From Cannabis sativa (taxonomy: Eukaryota; Streptophyta; Magnoliopsida; Rosales; Cannabaceae): 64,000 nucleotides of DNA. This document shows, in pieces, positions 60,967 through 64,000 of the stretch. The notes under the pieces are model-generated. The model was given only the letters and a program-made list of their open reading frames with translations, was not told the origin of the DNA and made no database searches. The first letter of the stretch is position 1. Every line of letters starts with the position of its first letter. The translations under genes were made by a program, and so were the position numbers. The DNA is taken from NCBI RefSeq assembly GCF_029168945.1, contig NC_083608.1, positions 18,060,136 to 18,124,135 on the forward strand. Direction: 5' to 3'.

Positions 60967-62655
60967 TTATTCATCATCATTGGGTCGGAAGTATTTCATG
61001 ATGCTATCCATCTTCCTAAGAAGCAGGGCCTGACTAGTCTCCATTCTTCCCAAACGCAAATTGAATTCTGCCATTTCTGTAGGAGCAGAAGTTGAAGCGA
61101 ATGCGACGGCGAGGATCATTTGTAAGACCAGGGGAAGCAGACCGAGCCTTTCTTTGAGCAGCTTTTCCTTGAGGAGGCTTCTCCGGAATTTTGAAAGTGG
61201 TTCCAACAGCAGGCATCTCAATTGATTCATTCTCAAGAATCAATTCCTCTTGATCAGATAAAATTTTATAGATTAAGTGAGGAAAAATGAGATTGAGCCT
61301 AGGTTTCTTACCCTTTCGAAGAGAAACAATTTGCTCCCAAATCATGTCAGCCAAATCAATTTTAGCACCAATTGAAACGTTATACAAAAAGAAAGCAAGT
61401 TCATTTGAAACATTTACCGGATTGGAGCAAGGAAACCAATTGGATAGGGCAAACCTCATGAGAGCAGCATGTTGATAGGTGAGTTGAGACATATGCATGG
61501 TGTTGGAGAGTTCAATTTCATTATCACCAGAGAGATAACCGAACACCTTTTGACGATCAAACTCCACATCAGTTGTCTCAATTCCCATAGGCAAATTGAG
61601 AGCCTCAGCAACATCCTTACAGTAAAGGAATACCAGTGTCCTCTGACAAAAACTTTGCCAAACATGAAAGAGTCCTCATCGAGAAACTCATGAGTGATGT
61701 TAGCATAAAAGTCCTTCACAATTCTATCCACATACCCATCAAAACCGATGAAGGTATCTACCCATTGTCTTTCTTTCAACATGTTATACACTCCAAAAGG
61801 CTTATGAGCAATAACATTAAAATTTTTCTCCACAGTAAAATTCCTATTCTCATAGAATTTCATATCTTTAGCATGATCATTATAACAAAAATAATGAGAG
61901 TGAGGCTTGAAGTTATCAAGAGAAATACCAGAGGGCCTCTTTCTTTTCTGTGGAAGAACAGGATTTGTAGAGACAATGGGCCTTTTTCCTTTGTCCTTCT
62001 TTGGAACAGCAGGAGGGACTGGAACAGATTCTGTAGTGACAGGCTCAGTTTCTGGTTCTTCACTCTCGGATCCAGAATCATCAACAGCAGGAAGATCTTT
62101 GGGCACAAATTCTTCACTTGAATCGGACAAGCCCTCTGAATCATGATCCTCCTCACTTTCTTCTGGTTCAGAATCCGAGGAAGAGGCCGAAGGGGGATTC
62201 TCATTGAGATTTTTGCCCTTTGAAGATGAAGAAACCACCTTTTTCCCTTTGGATGCAATTTTAGGTTTAATCACTTCAGGCTTTTTAGGAGTGAAAACCT
62301 TGGACCTAGTTCGAGAACTCACCGTGGGCAAGGTCACCAAAGTTTGGTCGACATTAAGAGCACCATTCGAAGAAGAGGACTTCGACAATGTGTGATCGGA
62401 TGAATGGGATTCATCATGATCACCCAACCCAGGTGTTGGAGAAGCAATAGGAGAGGCACCAACAAGAGGAGAGGAGAAATTTGCCACTGATTTTCGAGCT
62501 TGGGTCTTCGATTTCTTGGCAGACTTCGTCGGAGTAGAAGACGAACCAGAAGCTCCGGTTGCTGGTGCAGGCGGCGCAGGCGGGGTGATCGGAAAAGCAG
62601 AAGCAGAGCCACGAGAGGGCTTCTTGGACGGTTGGGCATTCTTAGTTTTGGCCAT
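60967..62655 (-). pseudogene. Sirevirus-type extra 3' ORF (env-like position), frameshifted
   Basis: The ATG at 62655 opens a frame of about 340 meaningful residues. First comes a Ser/Pro/Lys/Glu-rich low-complexity half with basic patches (KKSKTQARKSV), then a folded region with YNMLKERQWVDTFIGFDGY and FMFGKVFVRGHWYSF. The frame changes near 61625 to continue with NEIELSNTMHMSQLTYQHAAL and ADMIWEQIVSLRKGKKPRL. It changes again near 61100 to a C-terminal helix (RMETSQALLLRKMDSIMKYF) ending at 60967. The folded part resembles the 'putative plant transposon protein' domain found in Sirevirus elements between pol and the 3' LTR. No transmembrane or signal segment is evident, so an envelope function is not supported. 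The broken frame makes it a pseudogene here. Confidence 0.7.
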
Positions 62656-64000
62656 TTTTCTTTGAAACCCTATAACACAAACACTCTTACACTTTGAAAA
62701 ATATTAGACCTTTGAGAGAAAAAAAAAATAGAAAGGGAAGAGAGAGTGGTGATCGTGGGTTAATGGGTAGTTGAGTATATATAACATTTCAATTTTAATT
62801 TCCCAATAAGAAAAAAATAGGAAAAAGGAAAGTAACTTACTTACCTTAATCACCACGTGGGGAGAGGAAAAAAGGAAACCAAAAAAGACTTTTCAAAATA
62901 TGGTCAATGTTTCCTTAAATGGAAAAAGGAAACCAAAAATCCCCACAAATTCTAAGAATTTAAAAACCCTTACCAAAACCGAAATTGCCACCAAAAAGGA
63001 AACAAAAAATAATTAAATATTTAAGTACAAGTTTCCTATACACACCAAAAAGACCAAATCTCCACAAATAAAGGAAACATTCTAAATAAATAAATACAAT
63101 TAAAACATGTTTCCATAAAATGAAAAACTAAAAGAAAAAATGTACAAGGATTCGAAAAAAAATTCGAAAAGAAAAAATATGCCCCCCTTTTTCTTTTATT
63201 TTTTCAAAAAATGCCCCCCAAAGAAAAATTGCTAATAAAGAACAAGAGAACACACCAAGACACAAAAAGCACTAATCACCACTTAAGAGCAAAAATTGTG
63301 TCTAAGAACATAATGAAACATAACAAAAAATAACAAAAATTTTTAACAAAGCTCACTTGACAACTCGATCACGAACCTTTTTTTTTATTATTTTATTATA
63401 TATTTTTTTTTATTTTTTTGATTCAAAGACAGAAAAATAAAATAACCTTGATATTTTTGCAACTAGAATTCACAATGTCCATTTGTCTTTGTCCCTGATG
63501 AAAAAATCAAACTCATAAGAATAGTCAGAAATTATTTTATCAAACTAATGATGTAATAGAATGAGGTCATACCGGTTCACAGGAAAAAATTGACTCTGTC
63601 ACCAAGAATATTAAAGCACATCAAACAGTATGTAACAGCTTTATAACACCATTTTCGAGAAGAAACAATTTTTACCAAAAACTGTGTCAAGCATTAGTGT
63701 GTGAAAGTGTAAGCAGGGAACATTGCCCAATTTGTCAAAAAGACTTTTTCTGATAAATTGTACCCATAGGAGACGCTGTCACACTACCTCAATGGTAGCC
63801 CTTTTCAATGGTAGCGTATCTTCTACATAACTCCTAATTACATAGTTCCAACTTACTCAGAGATGGCTTTCACACATTGAGATAGGTAGCTCTATTCATC
63901 CAATGGAGCTTGAACACACAGTTTTTGAACAACATTATTCGAAAATGGTAGCTTACATAACACTGTTTGATGAACCTGAATATTCCTGTGAGGAGTGAAC
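62656..64000 (-). other. Sirevirus spacer between pol and the 3' ORF, continuing off the window
   Basis: About 1.3 kb, A-rich, with no ORF above background. It is expected to be non-coding spacer, with pol, gag and the 5' LTR to the right of the window. The last 300 bp are more balanced in composition but matched no recognised protein. Confidence 0.45.

Overview
This is plant nuclear DNA, most likely from a eudicot. It is AT-rich, carries spliced genes with GT-AG introns, and is packed with microsatellites and several superfamilies of transposable elements (copia, gypsy, CACTA, Mutator-like, LINE). The species cannot be named from the sequence alone. The style of the SMXL gene and of the repeats would fit Rosales, but that is a guess.

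Layout. 1-698: the last two exons of a gene resembling plant TRANSPARENT TESTA 9/GFS9 (CLEC16A family), + strand. 699-7922: a long intergenic and promoter region with microsatellites, a small MITE and a G-rich degenerate minisatellite. 7923-11426: a complete three-exon SMAX1-LIKE (SMXL3/4/5 clade) gene. It is the only complete host gene in the window. 12198-13236: a foldback element with an exact 9-bp target duplication (Mutator-like). 13246-35842: an old Ty3/gypsy (Tat/Ogre-like) 3' end, interrupted by a copia solo LTR at 15123-16861 and by a 17.8-kb copia complex at 17929-35729. That complex consists of a plus-strand element whose 5' LTR was hit by a minus-strand relative. A later deletion fused the two into a 7-kb-armed inverted repeat. 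35843-45661: gene-free DNA with several foldback/MULE-like elements and a LINE scrap. 45662-64000: four nested layers. A CACTA-like fragment was hit by a short-LTR copia element (45887 onward). The 3' LTR of that element was hit by a Sirevirus-like copia on the minus strand, which runs off the window. The 3' LTR of the Sirevirus was in turn hit by an 8.75-kb CACTA transposon (50933-59684).

The innermost CACTA is the most complete element. It has CACTACAA termini, a 3-bp AAC target duplication, GC-rich subterminal repeats, an apparently intact three-coding-exon transposase of about 1118 aa behind a spliced leader, and a second TNPA-like gene broken at two homopolymers. No CRISPR array, tRNA, rRNA or bacterial-type operon was seen. 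Everything below was read by eye. Splice sites, domain names and lineage names are inferences and were not tested by a search.
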